64,000 nucleotides of DNA from Doryteuthis pealeii (GCA_023376005.1 CM042157.1:62676118-62740117), one strand, 5' to 3'. Counted from the stretch's first letter, positions 12,182 to 22,532 are shown. The notes: generated by a model from the sequence alone, not told the origin. Numbers and translations: made by a program.

Positions 12182-12190
12182 AGAGAGAAA
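12146..12190. repeat. (GA)n microsatellite
   Basis: A GA run with a short G stretch that replaces the outer left terminus of the adjoining family F element. Confidence 0.9.
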
Positions 12191-12529
12191 CAATTGCGTC
12201 CCGGTCTCCTGTCTTAAAAAAACGCTAGGCGGTGATAGCTGAAAAATATTTTTATCGACAAGTAAATGTAAATATTTAACCCCCCTCCCACCTTAAAATA
12301 TGTTAAAGAGGGGGAGGGTTGAAATATTTACATTTACTTGAGGGGGTAAAATACCGCATTATCTTAACGCCTTAAAAGCGCTGGTTGTTTTGTTTTTTCA
12401 GCGGGCACCGCTTCAGCTAGGGACTTCATTCGTAGAGCGGGTTGTCGTTTTTTGTTTTTTGTTTTTTCAGCTATCACCGCCAAGTGTTTTTTTAAGGCCG
12501 GGGACCGGGACGCAATTGCGAATAGCACC
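12191..12529. mobile_element. MITE family F, left end truncated
   Basis: The inverted ends contain CGCTAGGCGGTGATAGCTG, with outer terminus GGTGCTATTCGC (complete only on the right here). The interior holds a second hairpin with arms carrying AAGTAAATGTAAATATTT. No coding content. Full copies at 25,612 and 27,169. Confidence 0.85.
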
Positions 12530-12727
12530 GAGACCCGTGCTGGCCAATACCAAAGGGTTGAAGAGGAGTAAAGACTAAAACACCTTCAGGTTCCTTACTT
12601 TTATGGCTGGCATCACGTAACCTCCAGGAGGGCCGTGATTGGTCTATTTGATCATTCGAACGTGCGTCCAAAATAAATTCCAATCGGGAAGATATTTAGT
12701 AGAGTCTCCACTCACTAAAAACCAATA

Positions 12728-13275
12728 TTAACAAGAGTATATCCATACATACATGTACTTAAAGGCAGTAGTTGAGGGTCTTCGTGTCCTGGGTATGATG
12801 TTAAACTTTAAAATCATATACACGTAAAACAAGGTTTGGCTTAAATAGCCCACGAGGGTTGATATGCCATAAAACAAAATAACCAAATAAAGTTTTTTTT
12901 TAAAATCAAACAGACAATTTACCTCCAAACTATTGCTGTTATGGCAAATCCCCAACCCCTTTTTATCATATGGGTGCTAGAAGGCGGTGGCTGCGGGTCT
13001 ACATGTCCTGGGAATGACGTTAAACTCTATCTGATGCTGAGGTTCCAGTTCTGGAGGTTTGGGGAATGTGGAGCACCCCTTCATCACCATTGCTCCCTGG
13101 ACCACTCTGACCCGGAGTGGTAGTACCTGTTAGGGTCCCATCTATGGGTTAAATAGAAAAACATGTTTATAAAAAAAATTGTATTATCCATTAAGAATTG
13201 ATTTATTTCAAAACTTTATCGGCATTAAATGACCCACTGAGGTTGATATGCCGTAAAAAAAAAAAACCAAACCCT
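12728..13275 (-). mobile_element. Family D fragments, minus strand
   Basis: Two adjacent family D pieces in the same orientation. The first is short, and the second (from about 12,941) runs from the TCTAGCACCCATATGATAAAA region to the GGCATATCAACC start. Partial duplication or two insertions. Confidence 0.7.
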
Positions 13276-13306
13276 CCGACTCCAAACTATTCACTTACAA
13301 ATCATA

Positions 13307-13637
13307 TACCGTATTTTACGGCACATAGGACGCACTTTTCTTCCAAAATTTTGGCTCAAAAAATTGCCCTGCGTCTTATACATTGTAGGTGAAGTGAAAC
13401 CAATGATAAGAATCCCATTGGACTTTACAGTCACAGGAGGTGCTGTAACTTCAGGGGCACAAAAACTATATTATAGTCTTCCGAGACTGAAATGCCAAGG
13501 ATAAGAAATAATGCTAGATTGTTTTCAACAATATATGCTTAAATACACTAAAAACTTTTTTTTCCTGAATCTGACCTGCTGAAATGGGGGTGCGTATTAT
13601 ATACCCGTGCGTCTTTTATATACCGTCAAATACGGTA
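13307..13637. mobile_element. TIR element family P
   Basis: Termini TACCGTATTTTACGGCACAT and, as complement, TACCGTATTTGACGGTATAT. The interior includes a ~75-bp segment (13,428-13,503) that recurs outside any P element at 36,334-36,410. Confidence 0.8.
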
Positions 13638-13896
13638 TATAAAAAATAGGCATTAAATAGTCCACAAGTTTTGATATGTCATTAAGCAAAATAACTAACT
13701 AACCAACTGATCTAAAGTTTAAAAGAAATAATTGTTTAAAGACAGCTTGTGATAAATGAGTAATGTTTTGTAAATTGATACAGAATCAATTTATTTGGTA
13801 GTAAATGAAAATAAAATTTGGTTACAAGGTGTGTATGAAAGCAAAAAGTCTGAGAAAACCTAATCTAAAGTTTAAATTTTAGAAATTTTAGAAATT

Positions 13897-14088
13897 TTCA
13901 CTAGCGATAGACCTAGAAGATTGTTTTTGCGTCTGAGGTGGAGCGCCACACCTAACATCACTTCCTTACTTTACCGCACAGGTCTCTGTGCTACTCATAC
14001 GCTAAGTTGGCGAGGGCCGGTATCAAACTAGGAACCTTGTGGTTTATAGACGAACACTCTACTGACTGAGCTAATCCGGCCCTGTGTT
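13897..14088 (-). mobile_element. SINE-A, tail-truncated copy next to tRNA copy 4
   Basis: Minus-strand head: GATTAGCTCAGTCAGTAGAG (A-box) and a degenerate B-box GTTTGATACC, then the SINE-A body. The tail is cut off at 13,897. This SINE and the ~200 bp after it recur at 18,411-18,867 before tRNA copy 9, so the insertion predates that duplication. Confidence 0.88.
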
Positions 14089-14289
14089 AATTCCCGCGTA
14101 TGCTGTTAGAAGCATATTATATTAAAGTTTAAGAAGACCTGTCTGAAGTTTAAATTTTTTAAGATAAAAAAAATTAGAACAATATAAAAGCACTTAGTAA
14201 GAAACGAATTCCCTACACAAGTGAGAACAAGACAATTGTCGATCTACAGTGTTTTGAAAATAAAATATAATTTTTTTAAAAAAACTCCT

Positions 14290-14373
14290 TGTCAGAAGTG
14301 GGATTCGAACCCACGCCGGGAAGACCCGACTGCGACCTGAACGCAGCGCCTTAGACCGCTCGGCCATCCTGAC
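14290..14373 (-). tRNA. tRNA-Leu(CAG), copy 4
   Basis: Intact with one G:U acceptor pair (TTCTGAC). TATA-like motif 14,400-14,408; module 14,414-14,438 (variant with ATATCAACA). The T-run terminator comes from the plus-strand A run just before 14,285. Confidence 0.97.
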
Positions 14374-14665
14374 TAGCTACATAGGTAAACTGCTTACGAT
14401 TTTATATATAGAAAATAACTCTGACTATATCAACAGTAATGTATTTGTTATTGGTCTCCTCAGTGCCCAAACCCATTCTTCTCATTAAATAAATAATTCA
14501 AGAATTACTGGGTGTTTTCCAGTTGTATTGTATTATTTAAGTTTTGTAATATGATATTCAATTAATTTGTGTGGGAATTAAAAGTAATTAAATTTTGTTA
14601 TAAGGAGTTCAAGTAAAATGTTTAAGAACACCTGATAAGTTTAAAATTTTAAAAATAAAAATTAT

Positions 14666-14749
14666 TGTCAGAAGTGGGATTCGAACCCACGCCGGGAAGA
14701 CCCGACTGCGACCTGAACGCAGCGCCTTAGACCGCTCGGCCATCCTGAC
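14666..14749 (-). tRNA. tRNA-Leu(CAG), copy 5
   Basis: Intact, G:U acceptor variant. Its 3' flank (14,460-14,665) also occurs before copy 13 and, without a tRNA, at 17,391-17,554. Complete upstream promoter-like block at 14,776-14,814. Confidence 0.97.
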
Positions 14750-14775
14750 TACATGTCAGTAAAATAAGCTAGCGC

Positions 14776-14814
14776 TTTTATATAGAGATAATAACGGTGA
14801 CGATATCAGCAGTA
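14776..14814 (-). promoter_or_regulatory. Upstream TATA plus palindromic module, type copy
   Basis: Read on the minus strand toward copy 5: a GTTACTGCTGATATCGTCA-type module at about -65 to -41, then TATATAAAA at -35 to -27 from the mature 5' end. The module contains the imperfect palindrome GCTGATATCGTCAGC. Nine genes (copies 1, 3, 4, 5, 7, 8, 11, 12, 13) keep this spacing exactly, although the 25 bp nearest the gene differ. TATA boxes near -30 are known upstream of some invertebrate tRNA genes. The role of the module is inferred. Confidence 0.6.
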
Positions 14815-15189
14815 ACCTATCCTTGATGATAGTGACTGACTGACAAGACAGTGACAAAAAAGACACCAACGAAAGTGCTTGGAATCATATATCCACACAC
14901 ACGCACTCGCCCTCGCATACATGTGTAGGTGTGTGTGTGTGGGGGGGGGCAATGTTTCAAGCATTTAGAGAGTTATTTCATTGGTGTCTTGGCAATGTTT
15001 GGTTGGTCACTCCTCTTGATGATTTCACTGCTATGCTTGTACGACTTGGAATTACTGAATAGCGAGTTCGATCCTCACTGGATGCCCCATACGTGTAACC
15101 TAGAGTCACATCCAAAACCGTGGCGGGCGGATAGGTTAACACCTACTTGTACGATTCTGTGCAACATTTTCATACACACAGTTCTTATC

Positions 15190-15220
<31 letters not shown>

Positions 15221-15324
15221 TTGTAAATACCTTCTTCTGGGACCAATAAGTCAAATTTGGCTTCTTAGAGAGGAGTTAAAAACATACTTTCCCAATCCGG
15301 AATTTACTTGCAATGCTTCCTCAG

Positions 15325-15326
<2 letters not shown>

Positions 15327-15420
<94 letters not shown>
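15327..15420. repeat. (TA)n microsatellite
   Basis: About 45 TA units ending in (TTTA)n. It abuts the 3' end of the Penelope-like fragment. Confidence 0.98.
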
Positions 15421-15422
<2 letters not shown>

Positions 15423-15429
15423 TTATTTA

Positions 15430-15707
15430 TTTAAGTCACCAATACAAAGTTCGTCTTACCAATAGTTTCAGATGTTTATCCGTCATCAGAGACGTTGACT
15501 TTTTGACAAAATTGAAAAAATTGGACAGTTTTTAAAACTCGTGCCTCGTGTGAACGTGATCCGTTATTCGTTCTTGCTTTTGCGTTCTTCATTCACCGGC
15601 GTTCCTATTTGTCGTCATTGAGTCTCGGGTTTTAATGATGATTTTGTTTTTTTTTAGTTTTTTTATTTTATTTTGTGTGCGTTTATATATATGTGTGAAT
15701 TCCTAAA
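15430..15707 (-). mobile_element. Penelope-like element 3' untranslated region
   Basis: Continues 3' of the GIY-YIG coding fragment on the minus strand. Near its end (15,452-15,494) is a hammerhead-like motif: CGTCT / CTGATGA / GAAAC / GGTA / AGACG in that order. See the separate entry. Confidence 0.6.
15452..15494 (-). ncRNA. Hammerhead-ribozyme-like motif, degenerate
   Basis: On the minus strand: CGTCT, then core CTGATGA, then a possible stem-loop GGAT-AAAC-ATCT, then GAAA, a one-pair stem III (C, loop TATTG, G), a TA cleavage dinucleotide and AGACG. CGTCT and AGACG pair perfectly as stem I, the type I layout with minimal stem III known from Penelope-like elements. Stem II has an extra C and closes with a G:U pair, so activity is doubtful. 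Confidence 0.45.
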
Positions 15708-16118
15708 TTATGGCGGTCTGAGGTTTTGGTTAGTCCAATTCCATATCAAAAATATTTTTCGGTGTGGGCATGCTCTAAATATTTCCATTTTATTCATGAG
15801 AAAAACATGTTCTGAGCTTAATCCTTGCAGAATACGCAATTTTTCAGTCGTGCACAATGAGCATTTTTTGGATCCATTTACGTCTGGTTTCGATTGGTCC
15901 AGTATTTTCCATTCTATTTTAAATTGTTTTTCCTGTTTTTTATATACCCATACTTTGTTGGATAACGCTGTCACATTCCTTTTGTTTTCGTATTTGAAGG
16001 ATGTTAAATGGTTGTAGTAGCGTTGTTTAAAACTACCTTGTACCATCCCTACGTAGTTTTCGTTGGTCACCGGTTGGTTTGTGTTGTTTGTCTTAATTGT
16101 TGCATTGTATATTATTAT
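15708..16118 (-). pseudogene. Penelope-like element, GIY-YIG endonuclease fragment
   Basis: C-terminal part of a Penelope-like retroelement protein, whose GIY-YIG domain nicks DNA for target-primed insertion. The open frame contains NYVGMVQGSFKQRYYNHLTS (YIG-like motif, then the Arg/His region), NVTALSNKVW, NGSKKCSLCTTEKLRIL (Cys pair and catalytic-type Glu) and a conserved tail. In-frame codons continue upstream of the first GTG (YNATIKTNNTNQP) until an AT microsatellite at about 16,118. The reverse transcriptase domain is absent, so this is a 5'-truncated copy. The frame itself has no stop. Confidence 0.85.
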
Positions 16119-16691
16119 ATATATATATGATAAGTTAAGATTCGCATCTGATTAGTCGGGAGATTTAGACTATTTGTCTAAGCTCCTTGAAATAGACTAT
16201 AATGCTAAATCTTTTGTTATTTCTTTACTCATATATTTGCTCTGTGACTCTAACATTAAGAGCACACATTGAGCTCTCAAACTGCGACTTGGTTTTGTTT
16301 AAATAAAACTCTTGTGTCGTAAGGAAGATTTCTTCTCTGGACTTTTGGATTATATATAATAAGTTATATATATATATCGAACTCAGTAGTTTTCAGTAGT
16401 AACAATTACACCGTTACTTTTACCAAAAGCAGGTTCTTTTTAAATATCGTTCTCTAAAATTTCAGATGACCCGAGGGGAAGTTTAAATTTCTAAAAATTG
16501 ATAAAAAATATAGGGGAGTAAATTTCACAGGGAAAATTGGCGGTACCTATAGATTATAAATAATTTTGTGAATTAATATTCAATTAATTTAATTGTGAGG
16601 GAAAATAAATTTGGTTACAAGAAGTTCATCAAGTAAAAAGATTGGAAAAATAAGAATCGGAAGTTTAGATTTAAAAAAAAAAAGATATCTC

Positions 16692-16775
16692 TGTCAGGAG
16701 TGGGATTCGAACCCACGCCGGGAAGACCCGACTGCGACCTGAACGCAGCGCCTTAGACCTCTCGGCCATCCTGAC
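16692..16775 (-). tRNA. tRNA-Leu(CAG), copy 6, D-loop variant
   Basis: Same as the other copies except GAGAGGTC instead of GAGCGGTC in the D-loop/A-box. Cloverleaf pairing is unaffected, but an A-box base changes. The upstream TATA-like motif and module are degenerate, as in copy 2. T-run terminator present. Confidence 0.93.
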
Positions 16776-17103
16776 TACGTATCCACCATTCAGTGGAGAT
16801 AGAATAAGACTGATAATATAAAGAGTAACATATCTGTTATTTATCTCTTTAGTGTCAACCAAACTATTCTGCCCATTAAAAGCTAATTCAAGAATTAAAA
16901 GGTGCGTTTGCATTTATAGTTTTCGGGGGGGGGGGGGTCTCATTCAAATTGTATCAAATTATGTTTAATTTTGTAAATTAAAATTTTTTTTATTTATTTG
17001 GTGGGAAAAATAAATTTGGTTCAAGGAATTCATCAAGTAAAAACTTTGAGAATTCCTCAGAGGAAGTTTAGATTTCGAATAATTAAAAAAAAAAAGTATA
17101 TCT

Positions 17104-17187
17104 TGTCAGGAGTGGGATTCGAACCCACGCCGGGAAGACCCGACTGCGACCTGAACGCAGCGCCTTAGACCGCTCGGCCATCCTGAC
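17104..17187 (-). tRNA. tRNA-Leu(CAG), copy 7
   Basis: Intact, perfect acceptor pairing. TATA-like motif 17,214-17,222; module 17,228-17,252 with the palindrome GCTGATATCGTCAGC complete. T-run terminator from the plus-strand A run at about 17,085. Confidence 0.97.
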
Positions 17188-17390
17188 TAGCTGCTTGCCT
17201 ACGAAGCTAGCTGTTTTATATAGATATAATAACGCTGACGATATCAGCAGTTAGGTAACTACTGATATTGTCATGGTCACATTCTCTTCGCAATAACACG
17301 CGACTCTATTCTAAAAATAGACTTAAATCAGATTAACCGACACCAAACTTACAATCCTGATTCAAAAATCCTACAATTAACTTAGAATTA

Positions 17391-17562
17391 GAGGGATAGA
17401 AATTAACAAATTGTATTGTGTTAATTAAGTTTTGTAATATGATATTCAATTAATTTGTGTGGGAATTAAAAGTAATTAAATTTGGTTATAAGGAGTTCAA
17501 GTAAAAAAGTTTAAGAACACCTGATAAGTTTAAAATTTAAAAAATAAAAATTCATGTCAGGA
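17391..17562 (-). pseudogene. Orphan tRNA 3' flank ending in a tRNA stub
   Basis: This repeats the 3' flank of copies 5 and 13 but ends in TGTCAGGA (17,555-17,562), the first bases of the reversed tRNA, then switches to unrelated sequence that is the 3' flank of copies 8 and 10. A breakpoint inside a former tRNA gene explains it. Confidence 0.75.
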
Positions 17563-17678
17563 AGCGAGGTTACTTTCATTTACGTAGCTCATGTTCAGAT
17601 TACCCGAAATCGTTCATTTACAGTGTCTTGAAAATGCTCAATCTTCAATAAAGATCTTAAATTCTAAAAAAGAATTCT

Positions 17679-17762
17679 TGTCAGGAGTGGGATTCGAACC
17701 CACGCCGGGAAGACCCGACTGCGACCTGAACGCAGCGCCTTAGACCGCTCGGCCATCCTGAC
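17679..17762 (-). tRNA. tRNA-Leu(CAG), copy 8
   Basis: Intact. TATA-like motif (17,789-17,797) is TATATTAAA; module 17,803-17,827 complete. Its 3' flank (from 17,571) recurs before copy 10 (20,857). Confidence 0.97.
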
Positions 17763-17887
17763 TAGCTGACGGTTAAATAAGCTAGCGCTTTAATATAGAG
17801 ATAATAACGCTGACGATATCAGCAGTAACCTACCGTTGATGATAGTGACTGACTGACAAGACAGTGACAAAGAAGACACCAACTGTC

Positions 17888-18410
17888 CACACACACGCAC
17901 TCGCCCACGCATAATATACGAATTATAGAAGAAGAGAGGGAGATAAGGGGGTAAGTCAAAAGATCCCTGACAGGACAAGACAAGATAGTAGCAGCCAGAT
18001 CATCATTGACCGCACACGAAAAGCATTAGTCTAGAGAACATTATGACGGCAACTAAGCTTTATCCTCTAAGGAACTTTGGGACTGGTAAGCAATTCTGAA
18101 TAATATCAAAGCATTTACATTTACGTTAACTCTTCAGGGTATAAAACTCCTCAAGGTCCGCCACATGGTTTGCTTGCTGTTAAGATCTCGTTACCTGACC
18201 AGAAGCTTGGTGCCTGATTGACACTTGCTGGATAACCCAGGTGAAGGTGCATGATGTTGTAAGACCTGAAATGTGTAATGATCCTGGGATAGCATCACTG
18301 ACAATCTGGTCTCAAGTATTATTTGGTAAATAATATCGAATCTTTGATGAGGAGGGATCTTGAAACACTAAGAGGTACAAGTTGATAACTACTACATCAG
18401 TAAAAAAAAA
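17888..18410. other. Unassigned spacer upstream of tRNA copy 8
   Basis: The first part resembles the flank beyond copy 5 (CA-rich, 14,890). The remainder shows no gene, RNA or repeat that I recognise. Confidence 0.45.
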
Positions 18411-18655
18411 TAAAGTCTTCGGGGTGGCCTAAAGTCGGTATCATCTTGGGAGTCTATCCCCTTTTCACTAGCGATAGACCAAGGAGATTGTTTTTGCGTC
18501 TGAGATGGAGCGCCACACCTAACATCACCTCCTTACTTTACCGCACAGGTCTATGTGCTACCAATGCGCTAAATTGGCGAGGGCCGGTATCAAACTAGGA
18601 ACCTTGTGGTTTATAGACGAACACTCTACTGACTGAGCTAATCCGGCCCTGTGCG
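18411..18655 (-). mobile_element. SINE-A near tRNA copy 9
   Basis: Head, body and tail present with a deletion near the tail. Homologous by position to the SINE at 13,897, since the following ~200 bp match too. Confidence 0.9.
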
Positions 18656-18866
18656 CATTCCCGCGTATGCTGTTAGAAGCATATTATATTAAAGTTTGAG
18701 AAGACCTGTCTGAAGTTTAAGTTTTTTAAGATAAAAAAAAAACTAGAACAATATAAAAGCACTCAGTAAGAAACGAATTCCCTACACAAGTGAGAACAAG
18801 ACAATTGTCTATTTACAGTGTTTTGAAAATAAAATAGAATAATAAGTTAAAAAAAACAAAAAGACT

Positions 18867-18950
18867 TGTCAGAAGTGGGATTCGAACCCACGCCGGGAAG
18901 ACCCGACTGCGACCTGAACGCAGCGCCTTAGACCGCTCGGCCATCCTGAC
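18867..18950 (-). tRNA. tRNA-Leu(CAG), copy 9
   Basis: Intact, G:U acceptor variant. A TATA-like motif is kept at about 18,977-18,985, but the module beyond it is partly deleted (CCGATATCCGCTG only). Confidence 0.96.
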
Positions 18951-19187
18951 TATCTGTTGCTACTGAAAGCACGCCGTTTTATATACATAGCCGATATCCG
19001 CTGTCATGTATTACAGTTTTGCTTATAGATAATAGCATCTGGCAGATCAACCCCGTGGATTATTTAATGCTAAAACTGTTAGAGTATGAGATGAAAGTCG
19101 GTACTCAAGCTTCCTTTACAGGTGTATTTTCGTAAATAGTTTCGTGAATGTATTTTATTATATCTGATTCATAATTTTTTTTTCTCT

Positions 19188-19490
19188 CAAGAAGGATGAA
19201 ATGTCATTCATGTTAATGGTCTCAAACTGATCCCGCATATTATTTGCGTTGAAATATTTCTTTCTGATTGTAGCGAAAGCTCCACACTCCGAGAGGAAAT
19301 GTTTGACAGTGCAGGGTGTTTGACATGTCCCGTACCTTAGTTGATCCTCCTGCTTGAGCCTAAAAGAGTGTCTAAGTCTTGTATGGCCAAGGCGCAGCCG
19401 AGCCAGTATTACTTATTCTTCTCTGGATTATCGATATCCCGGCTTCTCCTACCGTTAGCTTAATTGATAATAATTTCTTCGGTGTACTAC
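19188..19490 (-). pseudogene. RNase-H LINE, C-terminal zinc-knuckle region
   Basis: Minus-strand frame with LARLRLGHTRLRHSF, then CQTPCTVKHFLSEC (Cys/His knuckle), then FATIRKKYFNANNM. This is the region after RNase H in I/Nimb-type non-LTR retrotransposons. The upstream part of the same copy lies at 20,658-20,860, and the two were separated by insertion of a family A element. Stops between them show it is dead. Confidence 0.8.
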
Positions 19491-19561
19491 ACGACCTACT
19501 AATATATACGGCCCTCTATGTCACCTAAACAGGCCGATTCGTTTTGTAATCAATTTATGTC

Positions 19562-19664
19562 TGCGAGGATACTAGATGCTGTGTGGAGGACTTCCCTGGG
19601 ACAATGAATGATAGAGAAGGTTGGCGAGAGATTGTCATGGATATCTGTGTTAATTGCGCGACAC

Positions 19665-19705
<41 letters not shown>
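19562..19705 (+). pseudogene. LINE C-terminal tail plus (GAT)n inside family A
   Basis: Codes for EDTRCCVEDFPGTMNDREGW followed by REIVMD, the extreme C-terminus of a non-LTR retrotransposon ORF, with a stop that merges into a GAT microsatellite. A homologous tail and GAT run lie at 62,735-62,876. Confidence 0.65.
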
Positions 19706-19706
<1 letters not shown>

Positions 19707-19960
19707 TGCCTGAAGAATCTCCAGCACAAAATCCCTGGGATTTGCTGTAACATTGTCAAAAAAACCCGGACACGCAGGGGTTGCCACTGCACACATACTT
19801 GGTAGGCTGAGGCATGGCCCACTAATATATACGACCCCATATGTCACCTAAGCAGGCAGAATTATAACAGGCCGATTCGTTTTGTAATCAATTTATGTCT
19901 GTTCAAAAAAAAAGAAAGTTAAAAATACACAAACTTGTCTTTTTTCTTCAGAAATGTAAT

Positions 19961-20314
19961 ATTGTGTTAGTATAACATTCAATTCTAAGACTAACAACAA
20001 CAAGAAAGGAATTAATATATCCTTTAATTCAAACAATTTATTTGCTAGGCATAAAACACAAACAACAATATAAAGTCCTTCCTGTATATAAAGTTGAGTT
20101 TAAGGGACTTACCGGCGCGTTGGAGAAGAGTTATTAGGGTGGTTTCCTGGAGCCCCTGAATTCGTTGCCTCGTGGCACCGCGAGTGTATTCTGTCTGACT
20201 ACTTTTTGGATATTGCGCCAAAACTCTGGGCTATCACGTGATTGGTAAATCCAATCACAGAGCCTCTCCCTCATTCACTCTATATACAGGAATAACCATT
20301 TTACTGACCCAACA
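19961..20314 (-). mobile_element. Solo-LTR-like insertion, 354 bp
   Basis: Flanked by GTAAT on both sides (19,956-19,960 and 20,315-20,319). The unoccupied site is visible in the simple family A copy near 2349. On the minus strand it starts TGTTGGGTCAG, has a TATATAG box, an AATAAA signal toward the end, and finishes CTAACACAAT. Length, 5-bp duplication and TG start fit a solo LTR; the end is not a clean CA. Confidence 0.65.
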
Positions 20315-20657
20315 GTAATAATAAAAGATTGTAAACTAACAAAAAAATAAAAATAATAAAAATGATGCAGTTATAGAAAACAAACACACCAACAATTTAT
20401 CAATGATTTCAGGTTATATATATAAAAAAAAACCTTTTCAATGTGAAATGTATTCCCATGTCATGGTAGTCAATGATAGTGATGATACTACAGAGAAACA
20501 GTATTTCTCGAGGAGAACTTACGGTTCCATCTAGCCAAATGTTTGTGCTTTTTTCGAAACAGACATAAATTGATAATAAAACAAATCGGCCTGTTATAAA
20601 TCTGCCTGCTCTGGTGACATGTGAGGCCGTATATATTAGTAGGCCGTGGTGTACTAC

Positions 20658-20860
20658 TATTCCAACGTTTTTGTCATTTTTTGCTTGATAAATCTTTTTA
20701 TTTGATTCTTTAGATCTCTATATGGGATCTTGAAGTTTTCATCAATTTCTTTATTCATGATATATTTGGCAGCTGAATCAGCTTTGTTATTTACTGTTAT
20801 TCCAACATGACTTACGATCCAAAACATCTCAACGACTTTTGACTCAGATAGTGAATTGGG
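20658..20860 (-). pseudogene. RNase-H LINE, end of RNase H domain
   Basis: Frame reads FWIVSHVGITVNNKADSAAK, the characteristic end of the LINE RNase H domain with the His and Asp of the catalytic site, then IPYRDLKNQIKRFIKQ. It is the 5' neighbour of 19,188-19,490, separated by the family A insertion. Confidence 0.82.
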
Positions 20861-20959
20861 TTTACGTAGCTAATGTTCAGATTACCCGAAATCGTCCATT
20901 TACAGTGTCTTGAAATGCTCAATCTTCAATAAAGATCTTACATTCTAAAAAAAATTTAT

Positions 20960-21043
20960 TGTCAGGAGTGGGATTCGAACCCACGCCGGGAAGACCCGAC
21001 TGCGACCTGAACGCAGCGCCTTAGACCGCTCGGCCATCCTGAC
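20960..21043 (-). tRNA. tRNA-Leu(CAG), copy 10
   Basis: Intact mature sequence. The only one whose upstream side lacks both TATA-like motif and module at the usual positions, so it may be silent despite good internal boxes. Confidence 0.95.
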
Positions 21044-21383
21044 TAGCTATATTTATATATAACCCGCACAAAACTTAGTTGTTTATGGTTCACTCATAAA
21101 TCTGCAACCTAATATTCGTAATCTCCTGAATGCCCACTAAACCCACCATTCTCATTTTTTAAAATTCAAGAATTAAATGTGCGTTTGCATTTTGTAGCTA
21201 ACAGATTTTTTTTTTTAAGTAAATTATATTAACTTCTGCTAAATTAGTAAAGTTTTATAAATTGATATTCAATTAATTTTTTGTTAGTGAAAAGGAATTA
21301 AATTTGGTTACAAGATGTGTATCAAGTAAAAAAGTTAGAGAAAATCCGATCTCAAGATTTAAAAAAAAATTTAAAATTTCCAT

Positions 21384-21467
21384 TGTCAGGAGTGGGATTC
21401 GAACCCACGCCGGGAAGACCCGACTGCGACCTGAACGCAGCGCCTTAGACCGCTCGGCCATCCTGAC
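21384..21467 (-). tRNA. tRNA-Leu(CAG), copy 11
   Basis: Intact, perfect acceptor. TATA-like motif 21,494-21,502; module 21,508-21,532. Its 3' flank (from 21,080) matches that of copy 12, where a family F element has since inserted. Confidence 0.97.
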
Positions 21468-21634
21468 TAACTATAAGTAATAAAAGCAAGCCGTTTTATA
21501 AAGAGAGAATAACAGTGATGATATCAGCAGTAATGTATCACAGTTTTACGCATAGATAATAACGTCTGGCTGACAAGGCAGTCTGAAAGGAGACACCAGA
21601 CAGAGAGCATTCTAACAGCTTAGAAGGATATATC

Positions 21635-21712
21635 CACACACACACAATTACACACGAACACATACATACACATACACACACGCGAACACACACATGGACC
21701 CACACACATATA
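21635..21712. repeat. (CA)n-rich tract
   Basis: Imperfect ACAC / ACAT repeat upstream of tRNA copy 11. Confidence 0.8.
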
Positions 21713-21730
21713 TTAGATGTATGTTCACTG

Positions 21731-22532
21731 GGTACCACCAAATTAGAACACGTGATCAGTTTAGGCCATATAGAAGGAAGAAATTTTTTTTTTGTTTTAA
21801 ATCTCGCAAAAAAGAAATAACGAACATAAAGAGTTGTTACAAAGAAAAACTGTTTATTCAAAGATCAAATTATCCGATTGGGGGAAAATAACTCATCGTT
21901 ATAGTGAAAAATAAGTAAAACAGTACGTTTATTTACAACACGGTCAGTTTCTTTATTGATATTTGTTTAGCAGAATTCTGTATTCATGGTTCTTTTACGA
22001 AAAAGCTCTCGACTTGAGACTTATAAAAATTTTCTGATATAATTATTCAGACTCTTATCTTTATAGAAAAAAAGTAAAAAAACGTTTTTTATCGATTCAT
22101 TTTTTCATATTTCATAAAATAATATGGGGGAGGTAGACCTCGTAAAAAATATTTCCCCTAATATATTTTAGGAAAAAAACTATTTCAGACATATTTTCAT
22201 CAAAAGATAAGTAATTCTGGAAATTTTCGTGAAAATCGGACCATTAATTGATTTTTCATAGACTTTTAAAAAAGCCTATCGTCATAATTTGTTTTTGGCT
22301 ACGTTAAATTTCAATTGATTTAACGGTATAAAAATGTAAACATTGTTTTTCGTTTATAATTTTCATTATTTCCGTAAACTGAAAATATATTTTTATAATC
22401 ATCAGGAGATTGTTTAATGTTTCTTCTTTCGAATGAACCAAACATTTTCAAGATAATATTAATATTCATCTAAGTTTTATTGTGTTAAATATAGGGGGGG
22501 GGGGTAAATTTCACAGGGAAAATTGGTGGTAC
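21731..22532 (+). mobile_element. Repeat family E, full-length copy
   Basis: Begins GGTACCACCAAATTAG and ends AATTGGTGGTAC after an 11-G run. Its last ~200 bp are those copied at the start of the window. Confidence 0.78.

Larger units (their letters stand above)
16505..17187 (-). repeat. Segmental duplicate of 10,540-11,211
   Basis: Begins with the family E 3' end (TTTCACAGGGAAAATTGG) and carries tRNA copies 6 and 7 with the same spacing as copies 2 and 3 (412 versus 411 bp). The spacer is also homologous, so two tRNA genes were copied together. Confidence 0.88.
19491..20647. mobile_element. MITE family A composite with captured sequence
   Basis: Outer ends ACGACCTACTAATAT and, as complement, ACGGCCTACTAATAT are flanked by the perfect 10-bp duplication GGTGTACTAC (19,481-19,490 and 20,648-20,657). 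Inside, after 70 bp of left end, comes foreign DNA (a LINE C-terminal tail and a GAT microsatellite, 19,562-19,812), then a second left end and the normal body, which itself holds a solo-LTR-like insertion (19,961-20,314). A 9-11-bp duplication is in the Mutator-like range, but the superfamily is not proven. Confidence 0.8.
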
